A DNA stretch of 64,000 bases from Phycisphaeraceae bacterium (GCA_020639135.1 JACKHE010000002.1:499961-563960); one strand, 5' to 3'; numbered from the stretch's first letter, positions 33,292 to 41,878 are shown. Program-made: numbers and translations. The notes: generated by a model not told the origin, from the letters alone.

Positions 33292-34509
33292 ATGCGTTTT
33301 TCTGAACTGGCACAGCGCGCCCGCACGTTCACCGCGATGACGGCGATCGCGAGCATCGCCTCCGTTGGGCTTCTGGCCTCCGGGTGTGATGAATCCTCGC
33401 CCTCTGCGAGCATCGCTGATGCCTCCAAGGCGCCGGCCACCACGAACAACGTCAACCCGGCTGAAGAGAACTCCACCGAAGTCAAGACGCCGCCGGCCGA
33501 GCCCGCCGAGACGCCTGAGATCCAGGAGCCGACCGTCCCCGACAACACCGAGGGGCCGCGCATCGTCTTCGAGCAGACCTTCCACGACTTCGGCGTCATC
33601 TCCGACACGCTGCCCGTCTCCTTCGACTTCGTTTTCCACAACGAGGGCAGCGAGCTGCTCAAGATCGGCGACGTCAAGGCCAGCTGCGGCTGCACCGCCG
33701 CGGCGCCGACGAAGAACGAATACCTCCCCGGCGAGGAGGGCTCGATCCACGTGACCTTCAAGCCCAAGGGCCGGACGGGTCACCAGGCCAAGAGCATCCG
33801 CGTCGAGTCCAACGACCCGGTCAACCGCGTCACGAACCTGCGGATCTCCTCGGACATCTTCGCGGCGGTCAACGTCGAGCCCAAGGTCTTCCGCTTCGAC
33901 CAGGTCGAGGCGGGCCACGCCAAGACCATCACCGGAGAGGTCCGGATGCGCGGCGAGGGCGAGGTGACGGACGCCGAGGTGGACGGCCCCTACGCGAGCG
34001 TCAAGGTCCTCGGCAGCGAGCCGATTGAGGTCTCCGGCGAGCCGGCGACGCTGACGAAGCTGGAGATCACGGTCGGCGAGGATGCGCCGCTGGGCTGGAT
34101 GGACCGCAACGTCACCATCCGCACGAGCAACCCCGAGGTCCCGGCGGTCAACGCGCCGCTCTGGGCAAATGTGATGGGGCCGATCGAGATCCAGCCGGCG
34201 AAGCTGCCGCTGGGCGTGGTCCGCGCCGAGGTCCCCTTCCGGCGTGAGCTCCGCCTGGTCAGCCGCGACGGGACCCTGTTCAAGCTCAAGGACTGGAAGA
34301 TCGACTGCGACGCCGAGGGCCTGCAGATGCAGATCGAGGCCGCGGGCGACGAGCCCGAGGAGGGCGTCGCCATCCTCCGCCTGATCGTCACCGGCACCGG
34401 CCCCGCGCAGATCGGCAAGCTCGAGGGCAACATCGTCCTGACAACCACCATGGACCCCGACCGCCAGATCAACGTGCCCTTCCACTGCGTGGTCAGGCCG
34501 GCGAAGTAA
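33292..34509 (+). CDS. DUF1573-containing lipoprotein with CGC motif
   Basis: The 405-residue precursor has a lipoprotein-like signal ending at LLASGC (Cys near residue 28), then a Pro/Glu/Thr-rich linker and a DUF1573 (HYDIN/ASH-type immunoglobulin-like) domain with TFHDFGVI, FVFHNEGSELLKI, the motif ASCGCTAA (about residues 129-136) and VTFKPKGRTG. The C-terminal half is shared with the next gene and has a further beta-rich region. DUF1573 proteins are common in Bacteroidetes and Planctomycetes and their function is unknown; the two close cysteines could be redox-active or bind metal. It heads a plus-strand group with a paralogue 30 bases downstream. Confidence 0.82.
   Translation: MRFSELAQRARTFTAMTAIASIASVGLLASGCDESSPSASIADASKAPATTNNVNPAEENSTEVKTPPAEPAETPEIQEPTVPDNTEGPRIVFEQTFHDFGVISDTLPVSFDFVFHNEGSELLKIGDVKASCGCTAAAPTKNEYLPGEEGSIHVTFKPKGRTGHQAKSIRVESNDPVNRVTNLRISSDIFAAVNVEPKVFRFDQVEAGHAKTITGEVRMRGEGEVTDAEVDGPYASVKVLGSEPIEVSGEPATLTKLEITVGEDAPLGWMDRNVTIRTSNPEVPAVNAPLWANVMGPIEIQPAKLPLGVVRAEVPFRRELRLVSRDGTLFKLKDWKIDCDAEGLQMQIEAAGDEPEEGVAILRLIVTGTGPAQIGKLEGNIVLTTTMDPDRQINVPFHCVVRPAK
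33853..34154 (+). repeat. Duplicated DNA segment, copy 1 (in the first DUF1573 gene)
   Basis: This segment is nearly identical in DNA to 34978-35282. It includes perfect matches of 59 bases (33853-33911) and 62 bases (34093-34154). The flanking parts of the two genes are far more diverged. Confidence 0.9.
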
Positions 34510-34539
34510 TCGACAGCCTCCGCATTCCACGGAGCGCCC

Positions 34540-35637
34540 ATGATCCGCATTCACCGATTGACCGCGATTGTCCCTGCGACAATCGCGGTTGTCTGCGCTG
34601 TCTCCGTGGCGATCCCGGCGTTTGGGCAGGTGGTGAGAACACCACCGACCAACTCCACCGGAGTGCGGGAACTGAGATCAGGCCCCAGGATTGAGTTCGA
34701 TGAGACCACCCACGACTTCGGCATCGTGGATGATCTCAAGATTCTCAGGCACGAGTTCGTGTTCTGGAACCGAGGCGATGCGGAACTGATCATCGATGAC
34801 GTCAGAGCTTCTGGAACGGGTTCATACGCGTTCGATCCGATCCATGTGGCGCCTGGGGAACGGGGAGTGATCCACGCGACCCTCCAGCCCAGAGGCCGGA
34901 CGGGTCACCAGGCGAAAAGCATCCGCGTTGCAAGCAATGATTCAACGAATCTTGTAGTCAACCTTCGCGTCTCAGCCGACATCTTCGCGGCGGTCAACGT
35001 CGAGCCCAAGGTCTTCCGCTTCGACCAGGTCGAGGCCGGCCACGCCAAGACCATCTCCGGCGAGGTCCGGATGCGCGGCGAGGACAACAAGGTCACCGAC
35101 GTCGAGGTCGACGGCCCCTACGCCAGCGCCAAGATCCTGGGCACGGAGACCATCGAGGTGGCCGGCGTCGCTGCGACGCTGACGAAGCTCGAGATCACCG
35201 TCCACGAGGACGCGCCGCTTGGCTGGATGGACCGCAACGTCACCATCCGCACGAGCAACCCCGAGGTCCCGGCGGTCAACGCCCCGCTCTGGGCGAACGT
35301 GATTGACAAAATCGAGGTTCAACCGCCCAAACTGCCCTTGGGCGTCGTGCGCAGTGGAAAACCGTTCCAGAGAGAACTCCGGTTGGTGAGCAAGACGGGC
35401 GAGCCATTCGAGTTGATCCGCTGGGAGTGCGACGCCAACATGGAGGGCCTCGACCTGCAACTCAAGCCCCGTTCGGCGCTATCCGATGACGCCAGTGGCG
35501 CCATGGTGATCGCCGTCTCGGGGATCGGCCCGGAGGCGACCGGGAAGCTCGAAGGCAAGATCGTCCTGACCACCAGCCTCGACGACAACGTCAGGATCAA
35601 CGTGCCGTTCCATTGTGTCGTACATCCCCCCAAATAA
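34540..35637 (+). CDS. DUF1573-like exported paralogue lacking the cysteine motif
   Basis: The 365-residue precursor has a Sec signal peptide ending near AFG-QVV. It aligns along its length with the upstream DUF1573 protein: THDFGIV, EFVFWNRGDAELIIDDV and the GRTGHQAKSIRV and NVEPKVFRFDQVEAGHAKTI stretches. At the place of ASCGCT it reads RASGTGSYA, so both cysteines are gone, and it is not a lipoprotein. Its ends use more A/T-rich codons than the middle, which is almost identical to the paralogue in DNA. It starts 30 bases after the first gene and ends 11 bases before the exported rhodanese, so the four genes probably form one transcript. Confidence 0.8.
   Translation: MIRIHRLTAIVPATIAVVCAVSVAIPAFGQVVRTPPTNSTGVRELRSGPRIEFDETTHDFGIVDDLKILRHEFVFWNRGDAELIIDDVRASGTGSYAFDPIHVAPGERGVIHATLQPRGRTGHQAKSIRVASNDSTNLVVNLRVSADIFAAVNVEPKVFRFDQVEAGHAKTISGEVRMRGEDNKVTDVEVDGPYASAKILGTETIEVAGVAATLTKLEITVHEDAPLGWMDRNVTIRTSNPEVPAVNAPLWANVIDKIEVQPPKLPLGVVRSGKPFQRELRLVSKTGEPFELIRWECDANMEGLDLQLKPRSALSDDASGAMVIAVSGIGPEATGKLEGKIVLTTSLDDNVRINVPFHCVVHPPK
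34978..35282 (+). repeat. Duplicated DNA segment, copy 2 (in the second DUF1573 gene)
   Basis: This is the partner of 33853-34154. Perfect blocks are 34978-35036 and 35221-35282. Immediately outside it the two genes differ in sequence and codon choice. Confidence 0.9.
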
Positions 35638-35648
35638 GGGATTCATGC

Positions 35649-36122
35649 ATGAAAACCCTCCTCGGCATCCTCATCATCGCGCTGCTCGGCCAGGCCGCCG
35701 GCGCGATCGACTCCTCGATGCGGGAGATCCGCTTCACCGCGGCCCCGAGCGGCGATGAACCAGGTACCGATGCGTCGGCGGTGGGATACCACCTTGATGT
35801 CGCGCAGGCGAAGGCGCTCTACGAGGCCGGCGACACGGTCTTCGCGGACGCCAGACCGCTGGAGCACTACGAGGAAGGCCACATCGCCGGCGCCGAACAC
35901 CTGGACCCGGACGCCTTTCTGGAAGCCGAGCCCCCGGACTTTGTGTTCATCTATCCACCCGAGCAGCGGATCGTGATCTACTGCCCCGGTGGCGAGTGCG
36001 AAGCCTCCGAACTGGTCGCTGTCAGGCTCAAGGGCTTCGGCTTCACCAACCTGCACATCCTCGTGCCCGGCTACCCGGGCTGGGTCGCGGCGGGGCTGCC
36101 CACCGAGGAGGGCGCGCCGTGA
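35649..36122 (+). CDS. Exported rhodanese-like protein
   Basis: The 157-residue precursor has a short signal peptide (MKTLLGILIIALLGQAAGA). A rhodanese domain follows with FADARPLEHYEEGHIAGAEHL and an active-site loop CPGGECEAS holding the catalytic cysteine (about residue 118), ending in GYPGWVAAGLP. It would act on sulfur or thiol compounds outside the cytoplasmic membrane. Start ATG 35649 lies 12 bases after the upstream stop. Its stop overlaps the GTG start of the MauE/DoxX-like gene by 4 bases (GTGA), implying that the two are made together. Confidence 0.85.
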   Translation: MKTLLGILIIALLGQAAGAIDSSMREIRFTAAPSGDEPGTDASAVGYHLDVAQAKALYEAGDTVFADARPLEHYEEGHIAGAEHLDPDAFLEAEPPDFVFIYPPEQRIVIYCPGGECEASELVAVRLKGFGFTNLHILVPGYPGWVAAGLPTEEGAP

Positions 36123-36643
36123 GCACGACAACGCCCATCGCCTGCGCCGACGACGGGACCGCGTGCCCCCCGTGCGTCATCGTCAAGAGCATCGCGACCC
36201 TGGCGCGGTACGCGCTGGGCGCGCTCTTCATTTTCAGTGGCGCCGTCAAGCTCCAGGACCCGCAGGCCTTCGCCTTCGCGATCAAGGGCTTCAAGATCAT
36301 CACCAACGAGGCGCTGATGACGCAGGCGACCTTCGCCGTCCCGTGGACCGAGGTGCTCATCGGCGTCCTGCTCGTGCTCGGACTCTTCACCCGGGCCGCG
36401 GCCGGCGCCCTGCTGATCATGCTCGCGGGCTTCACCGCCGCGGTGGTCTCCGTGCTCGCGCGGGACATCGACACCGAGTGCGGCTGCTTCGGCAGGTTCC
36501 TGGGCTCGAAGATCGATCAGTCCACGATCATCCGCAACGCGATGCTGCTGATCTTCACCTTCGCCGTGTTCTACAACAGGGGCGGGTGGCTGACGCTCGA
36601 CTCGTGGCGCCAGCGGAAGGCGGGCGCCGCTCAGGCGCCGTGA
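36119..36643 (+). CDS. MauE/DoxX-like membrane protein with CPPC and CGCFG motifs
   Basis: The 174-residue protein has four predicted membrane helices (ARYALGALFIFSGAVKL, a FAVPWTEVLIGVLLVLGLF block, AAGALLIMLAGFTAAVVSVLA and IIRNAMLLIFTFAVFY). It carries a cysteine pair CPPC before the first helix and ECGCFG in a loop before the last, a motif typical of MauE, which helps form disulfides in methylamine dehydrogenase. Coupling to an exported rhodanese suggests a role in periplasmic thiol or sulfur chemistry. Start is GTG 36119, with GAGGAGG close upstream, overlapping the rhodanese stop. The last 13 bases overlap the convergent LOG-like gene. Confidence 0.8.
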   Translation: MSTTTPIACADDGTACPPCVIVKSIATLARYALGALFIFSGAVKLQDPQAFAFAIKGFKIITNEALMTQATFAVPWTEVLIGVLLVLGLFTRAAAGALLIMLAGFTAAVVSVLARDIDTECGCFGRFLGSKIDQSTIIRNAMLLIFTFAVFYNRGGWLTLDSWRQRKAGAAQAP

Positions 36644-37446
36644 TTCCCGCGGAACCCGTTGAGTCCCTTTTCGAAGAGCAGCTTCCATCGCGGGATCCGC
36701 ACGCCGCGCTTGAGTCCGAACTTGTCCCGCGCCTCCTCGACGATCCAGCCGATGGCCTCCTCGGGATCGTCGGTGACGTGGACGAGCTCGAGATCGACGG
36801 GCGCGATGGTCTGCAGCGGGATCAGCGTGTCGTTGATGAATGACAGGACCGGCGCCCAGTAGTCCCTGCCGACCAGGATCACCGGGAACCGTCGGATGAC
36901 GCCGGTCTGGATGAGCGTGAGCGTCTCGAAGACCTCGTCGAGCGTGCCGAACCCGCCCGGCATAACGACGAAGGCGTAGGAATACTTCGTCAGCATCACT
37001 TTCCGCACGAAGAAGTGCTTGAAGGTGACGAAGCGGTCGAGGTAGGGGTTCTCCTTCTGCTCGACGGGGAGGATGATGTTGCAGCCCACGCTGGGGCCCC
37101 CGGCGTCGCGGGCGCCGCGGTTGGCGGCCTCCATGATCCCGGGGCCGCCGCCGGTCATCACGGTGAACCCGGCGCGGGAGATGAGCGCGCCCATCCTGCG
37201 CGCCGTCTTGTAGTGCGGGTGGTCCTCGCCGAACCGGGCCGAGCCGAAGACGGTGACACAGGGCCCGATGAAGTGCAGCGCGCGGAGCCCCTTGAGGAAC
37301 TCGAACCCGATCTGGACGATCCCCCAGAGCTCCGAGAGCCGGCTCGCCGGGCCGCGGAGGAACCGCTCGTCCTGCGCGGAGCCGAGCTGCTTGCTCCAGA
37401 CATCGGGCTGAGCTTCGGTCGCTTGTGGTGGGATCGGCTCGGTCAT
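36631..37446 (-). CDS. LOG-family protein (TIGR00730 type)
   Basis: The 271-residue protein has the Rossmann-fold LOG/lysine-decarboxylase-like signature GGGPGIMEAANRGA (about residues 96-109) and PGGFGTLDEVFETLTLIQTG (about 160-180). Such proteins include the LONELY GUY cytokinin riboside 5'-monophosphate phosphoribohydrolases; bacterial members may also hydrolyse other nucleotides. The N-terminal 45 residues are an extension relative to minimal LOG. It lies 16 bases after the phosphomannomutase gene on the same strand and overlaps the convergent MauE-like gene by 13 bases at its 3' end. Confidence 0.9.
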   Translation of the reverse strand: MTEPIPPQATEAQPDVWSKQLGSAQDERFLRGPASRLSELWGIVQIGFEFLKGLRALHFIGPCVTVFGSARFGEDHPHYKTARRMGALISRAGFTVMTGGGPGIMEAANRGARDAGGPSVGCNIILPVEQKENPYLDRFVTFKHFFVRKVMLTKYSYAFVVMPGGFGTLDEVFETLTLIQTGVIRRFPVILVGRDYWAPVLSFINDTLIPLQTIAPVDLELVHVTDDPEEAIGWIVEEARDKFGLKRGVRIPRWKLLFEKGLNGFRGNHGA

Positions 37447-37462
37447 CGGCGTCGGCGCCAGG

Positions 37463-38881
37463 TCAGTGCGCCACCTGCTTGCCCAGCATCGGGGCGATCG
37501 TCGCGAGCATCTCGTCGAGCTTCCCCTGTGATTTCGCCTCGAGGTTCAGCCGCAGCAGCGGCTCGGTGTTGCTCTTGCGGACGTTGCACCACCACCCCTG
37601 GCTGTCGAAGCAGTCCACGGTGATCCCGTCGAGCTCGCCGATCTCGCCCTGGTCGATGTAGCGATCGACGAGCTCCTCCAGCGCGGCGTCCTTGTCCTCG
37701 ACCTCGAAGTTGATCTCGCCGGACTGCGGGTAGCGGGCGATCGGCGCGATGCATGCGCTCATGGTCTTGCCCGATTCGGCCAGCGCCGTCAGCACACAGG
37801 CCATCGCGATCGCGCCCGAGTCGGCGTTGAAGTTGTCCCGGAAGTAGAAGTGCCCCGACAGCTCGCCGCCGAAGACCGCGCCCTGCCGGGCCATCTCCGC
37901 CTTCATGAAGACGTGCCCAACCCGGCTCTTGACGGGCCTGCCGCCGGACCCGGTGATCTCCTCCTCGAGCGCCTTGCTGGATCTCAGGTCGTAGATGATC
38001 GGCGAGCCCGGGTTGCCCCTGAGGAACCACGCCGCGAGCCACGCGGTGAGGTGATCGCAGCCGACGATCCCGCCCTTCTCGTCAACAATCATGCACCGGT
38101 CGGCGTCGCCGTCGAAGCACACGCCCAGGTCCGCCTTGGTTTCGACGACCTTCGCCTGGAGATCCGCGAGATTCGCGGCGACGAGCGGATTCGGCTCGTG
38201 GACGAACTCGTTCTTCGTGTTCTCGAAATACAGCTCGACGATCTCCAGCCCCTCGATGTCGGCCCCCTTGGAGCCGAAGACCCTCGGGACCATCGTCCCC
38301 GCCATCGCGTTGGAGGCATCGACAACGATCTTGAGCTTCTTCCCGCCCAGGTTCAGGAACGAACGCACGTGCTGGACGTACGCGTCCCAGAGATCGCGCT
38401 GCTCGATGCGCCCGCGCGCCCCGGGCTCGGCCTTGTGCTTGCGCGGGTCGGCCATCGCGGCGAACTTGCGGATCTCGTTGAGCCCAGTCCCGGCGCCGAC
38501 CGGCTTGGCCTTCCGCTTGGAGATCTTGAATCCGTTGTACTGGGGCGGGTTGTGCGAGGCCGTCACCATGACCCCGCCAGCGCAGTCGAGGTAGTTGATC
38601 GCGAAGTACACGAACGGCGTGTCCACCATCCCGACGTCGATGACGCTGCCGCCCTGATCGGCGATGCCCTCCTGCAGCTCCTTCGAAAGCTTGGGGCTGG
38701 AGATGCGCATGTCCCGGCCGACGACGAGCCGCTGCATCATGGGGGTGGTGTGCCCCTCGGCCTCCGCCTCGGCGAGCAGGTGCCGCGACGCGCCGTAGCC
38801 GATCTGCCACGCCATACGGTCGTTGAGCGGATCGGGGTACACCCCGCGGATGTCGTAAGCCTTGAAGACGTTCCCAAGCAT
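37463..38881 (-). CDS. manB: Phosphomannomutase/phosphoglucomutase
   Basis: This alpha-D-phosphohexomutase interconverts hexose 1- and 6-phosphates for sugar-nucleotide and envelope polysaccharide synthesis. The 472 residues show the active-site serine loop TASHNP (about residue 110), the metal loop DGDADR (about 260), the sugar-specificity loop GELSGH and the phosphate-binding RKSNTEP near the C-terminus. The order and length match the bifunctional PMM/PGM group. Whether mannose or glucose phosphate is the main substrate is not decidable. It is upstream of the LOG-like gene and downstream of dinG on the same strand. Confidence 0.93.
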   Translation of the reverse strand: MLGNVFKAYDIRGVYPDPLNDRMAWQIGYGASRHLLAEAEAEGHTTPMMQRLVVGRDMRISSPKLSKELQEGIADQGGSVIDVGMVDTPFVYFAINYLDCAGGVMVTASHNPPQYNGFKISKRKAKPVGAGTGLNEIRKFAAMADPRKHKAEPGARGRIEQRDLWDAYVQHVRSFLNLGGKKLKIVVDASNAMAGTMVPRVFGSKGADIEGLEIVELYFENTKNEFVHEPNPLVAANLADLQAKVVETKADLGVCFDGDADRCMIVDEKGGIVGCDHLTAWLAAWFLRGNPGSPIIYDLRSSKALEEEITGSGGRPVKSRVGHVFMKAEMARQGAVFGGELSGHFYFRDNFNADSGAIAMACVLTALAESGKTMSACIAPIARYPQSGEINFEVEDKDAALEELVDRYIDQGEIGELDGITVDCFDSQGWWCNVRKSNTEPLLRLNLEAKSQGKLDEMLATIAPMLGKQVAH

Positions 38882-39020
38882 CGAGATCGGCGTCCTTTGC
38901 TCTGGATTGAATCCGCCCCGCAGCGACGCGGCAGCGGCGGGTGATCGGATGATGTTGCTCTCCCGAGGTATCGGCGAGGCGGGGGCAGACGCGTCACCAT
39001 ACCGGGCTGTTCCCGGCTCG

Positions 39021-41072
39021 TCAGGGCGCCTCCGGGATCTCCCGGGTCCCCTCGACGACGACCGGCGTCCCCTCTGGGATCGCCCGCAGGAAGGACTTGC
39101 CGTACCCCTTGGTCGTGATCCGGGAGTCCAGCACCACCACCCGCCCCTCGTCGGCGGCGCTGCGGATCAGCCGGCCGAAGCCCTGCCGGAACCTAATGAT
39201 CGCCCGGGGCAGCGAGTCGTCCCGGAACGGGTCCTGCCCCCTCGACTGGAGCAGCTCGTGCCGGGCCTCGGTGATGGGCTTGTCCGGGGGCTCGAAGGGG
39301 AGCCTCGTGATGATCACGTTGCGCAGCGCCTCGCCCTTGACGTCCACGCCCTGCCAGAAGCTCGCGGTCCCGAAGAGGGCGGCGTGGCCGTCCTCGCGGA
39401 ACCGGCTCAGCAGCGCCGATCTTGCCCCGTCCTGCCCCTGCACGAGCGTGGTGATCCCGGAGCGGCGCAGGTCATCCCGCGTCCGGCTGACGATCGCCTG
39501 CATGACGCTGTAGCTCGTGCACAGCACAAAGGCGCCGCCGCGCGTCGCGAGGATGTGCCGGAGCACGCGCTGCGCCAGCTCGTCGGTATAGCGGGCTGAA
39601 CGCGGGTCCGGCATCGTCGGATCCACGTACAGCGTCGCCTGCTCGGCGTAGCGGAATGGGCTGCCCAGGGTCAGGGTTTCGACACCCTCGCCCTCCAGAT
39701 CGATCCCGAGGCGCTGCGCGAGGTGGCGGAAGGCGCCGGCGTCATCGCCGGCGCCGGACCCGGTGGTCATCGTCGCCGAGGTCAGGATGATGGATTTCTC
39801 GCTGTGAAAGAGCTTCTCCCGGAGCAAGTCGCCGACTTCCACGGGCGAGCACGCAAATGTCACACTGACCGTGGCGCCGCCGCGCGATCGTTCCCGGCGC
39901 TGGAGCTCGATCCAGTAGACGCACCCCGGGACCTGCTGTTCGGTCAGCGCCTGCGCCTCGGCAGCGATCGCCACGGCGCGCTCGGCGTAGCCCGAGAGCT
40001 CGTACCGGTCCTCCTCGCGGATCACCCTCGACCCCAGCCGCTTGAGCGCCACGCCCAGCGCCGTGAACACCTCGGTCACCGGGTTCTCGGCAACATCCGG
40101 TTCGCCAACCCGCACCGACTGCGCGATCCCGCCGCGCTGCGCCGCGTAGTCGGCCAGGTCGCCGAAGAACTTCCGCGCGGCGTCCATGGCGACGAGCACG
40201 CCCCGGACGGCGCCGGCGAGCGTCTCCTGGGCGTCGTCCTCGACCGCCAGATTGGCGAGGAACCCCGCGCCGGTGCGCTCATGATGGAGCTGCCCCAGCA
40301 GCCGCAGGACCCGGCTCTCGGCGAGCGAAACACCGAAGTGCTCCGTCGCGACGTCCTCGACGCCGTGCGCCTCGTCGAGGATGACGTGGTCGTAGTGCGG
40401 CAGGAACCCGACGCCGCGCGCGCGCAGCGCCAGGTCGCTGAAGAAGAGCGCGTGGTTGCAGATGAGCAGGTCGCCGTGCTCCATGCGCCGGCGGGCGCCC
40501 TGGAAGAAGCACCTGTCGTAGTTCGGGCAGCGGCGCCCCATGCAGTTGCCCGAATCGGACCGGACGTGGTCCCACACCGCCGGGCGGTCGAGCTGCGGCA
40601 GCGTCGCCAGCGAGCCGTCCTGCGTCTGGTACGCCCAGTCCTCGATCGTGTGCAGGCTCGCCCGGCTCGGGCCGTCTGCCAGCAGCCGCTCCTGCCGCTT
40701 GGAGGCGAGCGTCAGACGCCGGATCGACAGGTAGTTGCCCCGGCCCTTGACCAGCACGGCGGAGAACTCGTCCGGCATCGCCGCGCGGAGCAGCGGGATG
40801 TCCTTGTCCAGGAGCTGCTCCTGCAGCGCGATGGTGTTGGTCGCGATGACAATCTTCTCGCGGGTCTCCGAGGCGCGGCGGATCGCGGGGATGAGATACG
40901 CGAAGGACTTGCCGACGCCGGTGCCCGCCTCGACGAGCAGCGTGCCTTTCTCGCGGATTGTGCGCTCGACGGCGTCCACCATCGCCGCCTGCTCGGGGCG
41001 CCGCTCGTACCCCTCGCCGAGCCGCCGCGCGATCGGGCCGTCGAGATCGAGCAGGCCGCTGAGGACGCTCAC
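39021..41072 (-). CDS. dinG: DinG/XPD-family DNA helicase
   Basis: The 683-residue superfamily 2 helicase has Walker A AGTGVGKS (residues 49-56), the DEAH box LDEAHGVED and a late motif VI RQGFGRLIRS. The iron-sulfur region has CMGRRCPNYDRC, the three cysteines spaced 4 and 5 residues apart as in E. coli DinG. The first cysteine of the cluster, expected after the motif KGRxxYxC, is a serine here (KGRGNYLS). DinG unwinds DNA-RNA hybrids and forked DNA and works in repair and replication-transcription conflicts. ATG 41072 overlaps the rsmG stop by 4 bases. Confidence 0.9.
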   Translation of the reverse strand: MSVLSGLLDLDGPIARRLGEGYERRPEQAAMVDAVERTIREKGTLLVEAGTGVGKSFAYLIPAIRRASETREKIVIATNTIALQEQLLDKDIPLLRAAMPDEFSAVLVKGRGNYLSIRRLTLASKRQERLLADGPSRASLHTIEDWAYQTQDGSLATLPQLDRPAVWDHVRSDSGNCMGRRCPNYDRCFFQGARRRMEHGDLLICNHALFFSDLALRARGVGFLPHYDHVILDEAHGVEDVATEHFGVSLAESRVLRLLGQLHHERTGAGFLANLAVEDDAQETLAGAVRGVLVAMDAARKFFGDLADYAAQRGGIAQSVRVGEPDVAENPVTEVFTALGVALKRLGSRVIREEDRYELSGYAERAVAIAAEAQALTEQQVPGCVYWIELQRRERSRGGATVSVTFACSPVEVGDLLREKLFHSEKSIILTSATMTTGSGAGDDAGAFRHLAQRLGIDLEGEGVETLTLGSPFRYAEQATLYVDPTMPDPRSARYTDELAQRVLRHILATRGGAFVLCTSYSVMQAIVSRTRDDLRRSGITTLVQGQDGARSALLSRFREDGHAALFGTASFWQGVDVKGEALRNVIITRLPFEPPDKPITEARHELLQSRGQDPFRDDSLPRAIIRFRQGFGRLIRSAADEGRVVVLDSRITTKGYGKSFLRAIPEGTPVVVEGTREIPEAP

Positions 41073-41836
41073 CGCGGTTGCTCCGATTCCAGCCCCAGCG
41101 GCGCCCGCTTCGGCTCGCCAGGGCGACGGGGATATTTCCTCGGCGTCTGACGCCGCTTCTCAAGCACGACGATCCGCCCGGTCGGGGTCGGCTGCGTGCC
41201 GATGTGTGTCGCGCAGAGCATGTGCAACGCCTGCTTCGCCTCGGCCAGCTCCTCGTCCGCCTTCTCGCCCTTGATCAGCGCCACCAGCCCCCCCACCGTC
41301 GCCAGCGGGATCGTCAGCTCCGACGCCACGGCGATCCGCCCCAACGCCCTGGCGGTGACCAGGTCGAACCGGCCCCGCAGATCGCCGCCGTGCGCGGCGA
41401 GCGTCTCGACCCGATCGCCGCGGACTTCGCAGTTGGCCAGCCCTAGGGCCGCGATCGTCTCACGGAGGAACTCCGCCTTCTTGCCCGTCGCCTCGATCAG
41501 CGTGAATCGCAGCCGGGGCTCGACGATCGCCAGCGGGATCGCCGGCGCACCGCCCCCGGAGCCGACGTCCGCCACGAGAGCGCCGTCGGGAAGCTCTGCC
41601 GCGATCGGCAGCAGCGTGAGCGCGTCGAGGACGTGCCGGATCCAGCACTCGGCGGGGTCCTTGATCGCGGTCAGGTTGGTGACCTTGTTGCGCTCCAGCA
41701 GCAGCGCCAGGTAGAGCCCCAGCCGCTCCAGATCGCCCGGATCGAAGGCGATGCCCAGCGCATCGGCGGCGTCGAGGAACGCCCCGGTGGGCTCCAGGGG
41801 GGTGATCGTGCGGTTTGCGTCGTTGGGGGCGCCCAT
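41069..41836 (-). CDS. rsmG: 16S rRNA (guanine-527 N7) methyltransferase RsmG
   Basis: RsmG adds a methyl group to G527 in the 530 loop of 16S rRNA using S-adenosylmethionine. The 255 residues show the typical N-terminal helices (LLLERNKVTNLTAI and HVLDALTLLP), the SAM-binding VADVGSGGGAPAIPLAI (about residues 86-102), LIEATGKKAEFL and VTARALGRI. A basic tail of about 40 residues follows. ATG 41836 is preferred over the GTG at 41860 because a TANNNT box lies 8 bases before it. Loss of RsmG is known to give low-level streptomycin resistance in other bacteria. Its stop overlaps the dinG start. Confidence 0.94.
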   Translation of the reverse strand: MGAPNDANRTITPLEPTGAFLDAADALGIAFDPGDLERLGLYLALLLERNKVTNLTAIKDPAECWIRHVLDALTLLPIAAELPDGALVADVGSGGGAPAIPLAIVEPRLRFTLIEATGKKAEFLRETIAALGLANCEVRGDRVETLAAHGGDLRGRFDLVTARALGRIAVASELTIPLATVGGLVALIKGEKADEELAEAKQALHMLCATHIGTQPTPTGRIVVLEKRRQTPRKYPRRPGEPKRAPLGLESEQPR

Positions 41837-41844
41837 GAGCCGAT

Positions 41845-41850
41845 ACAGTA
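41845..41850 (-). promoter_or_regulatory. TANNNT box 8 bases before the rsmG start
   Basis: On the minus strand TACTGT is followed by 8 bases and the ATG at 41836, without a Shine-Dalgarno site. It lies in the narrow divergent gap shared with the SnoaL-like lipoprotein gene. Confidence 0.35.
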
Positions 41851-41878
41851 GCCGACCCACTGCTTACGGGATTGAACC

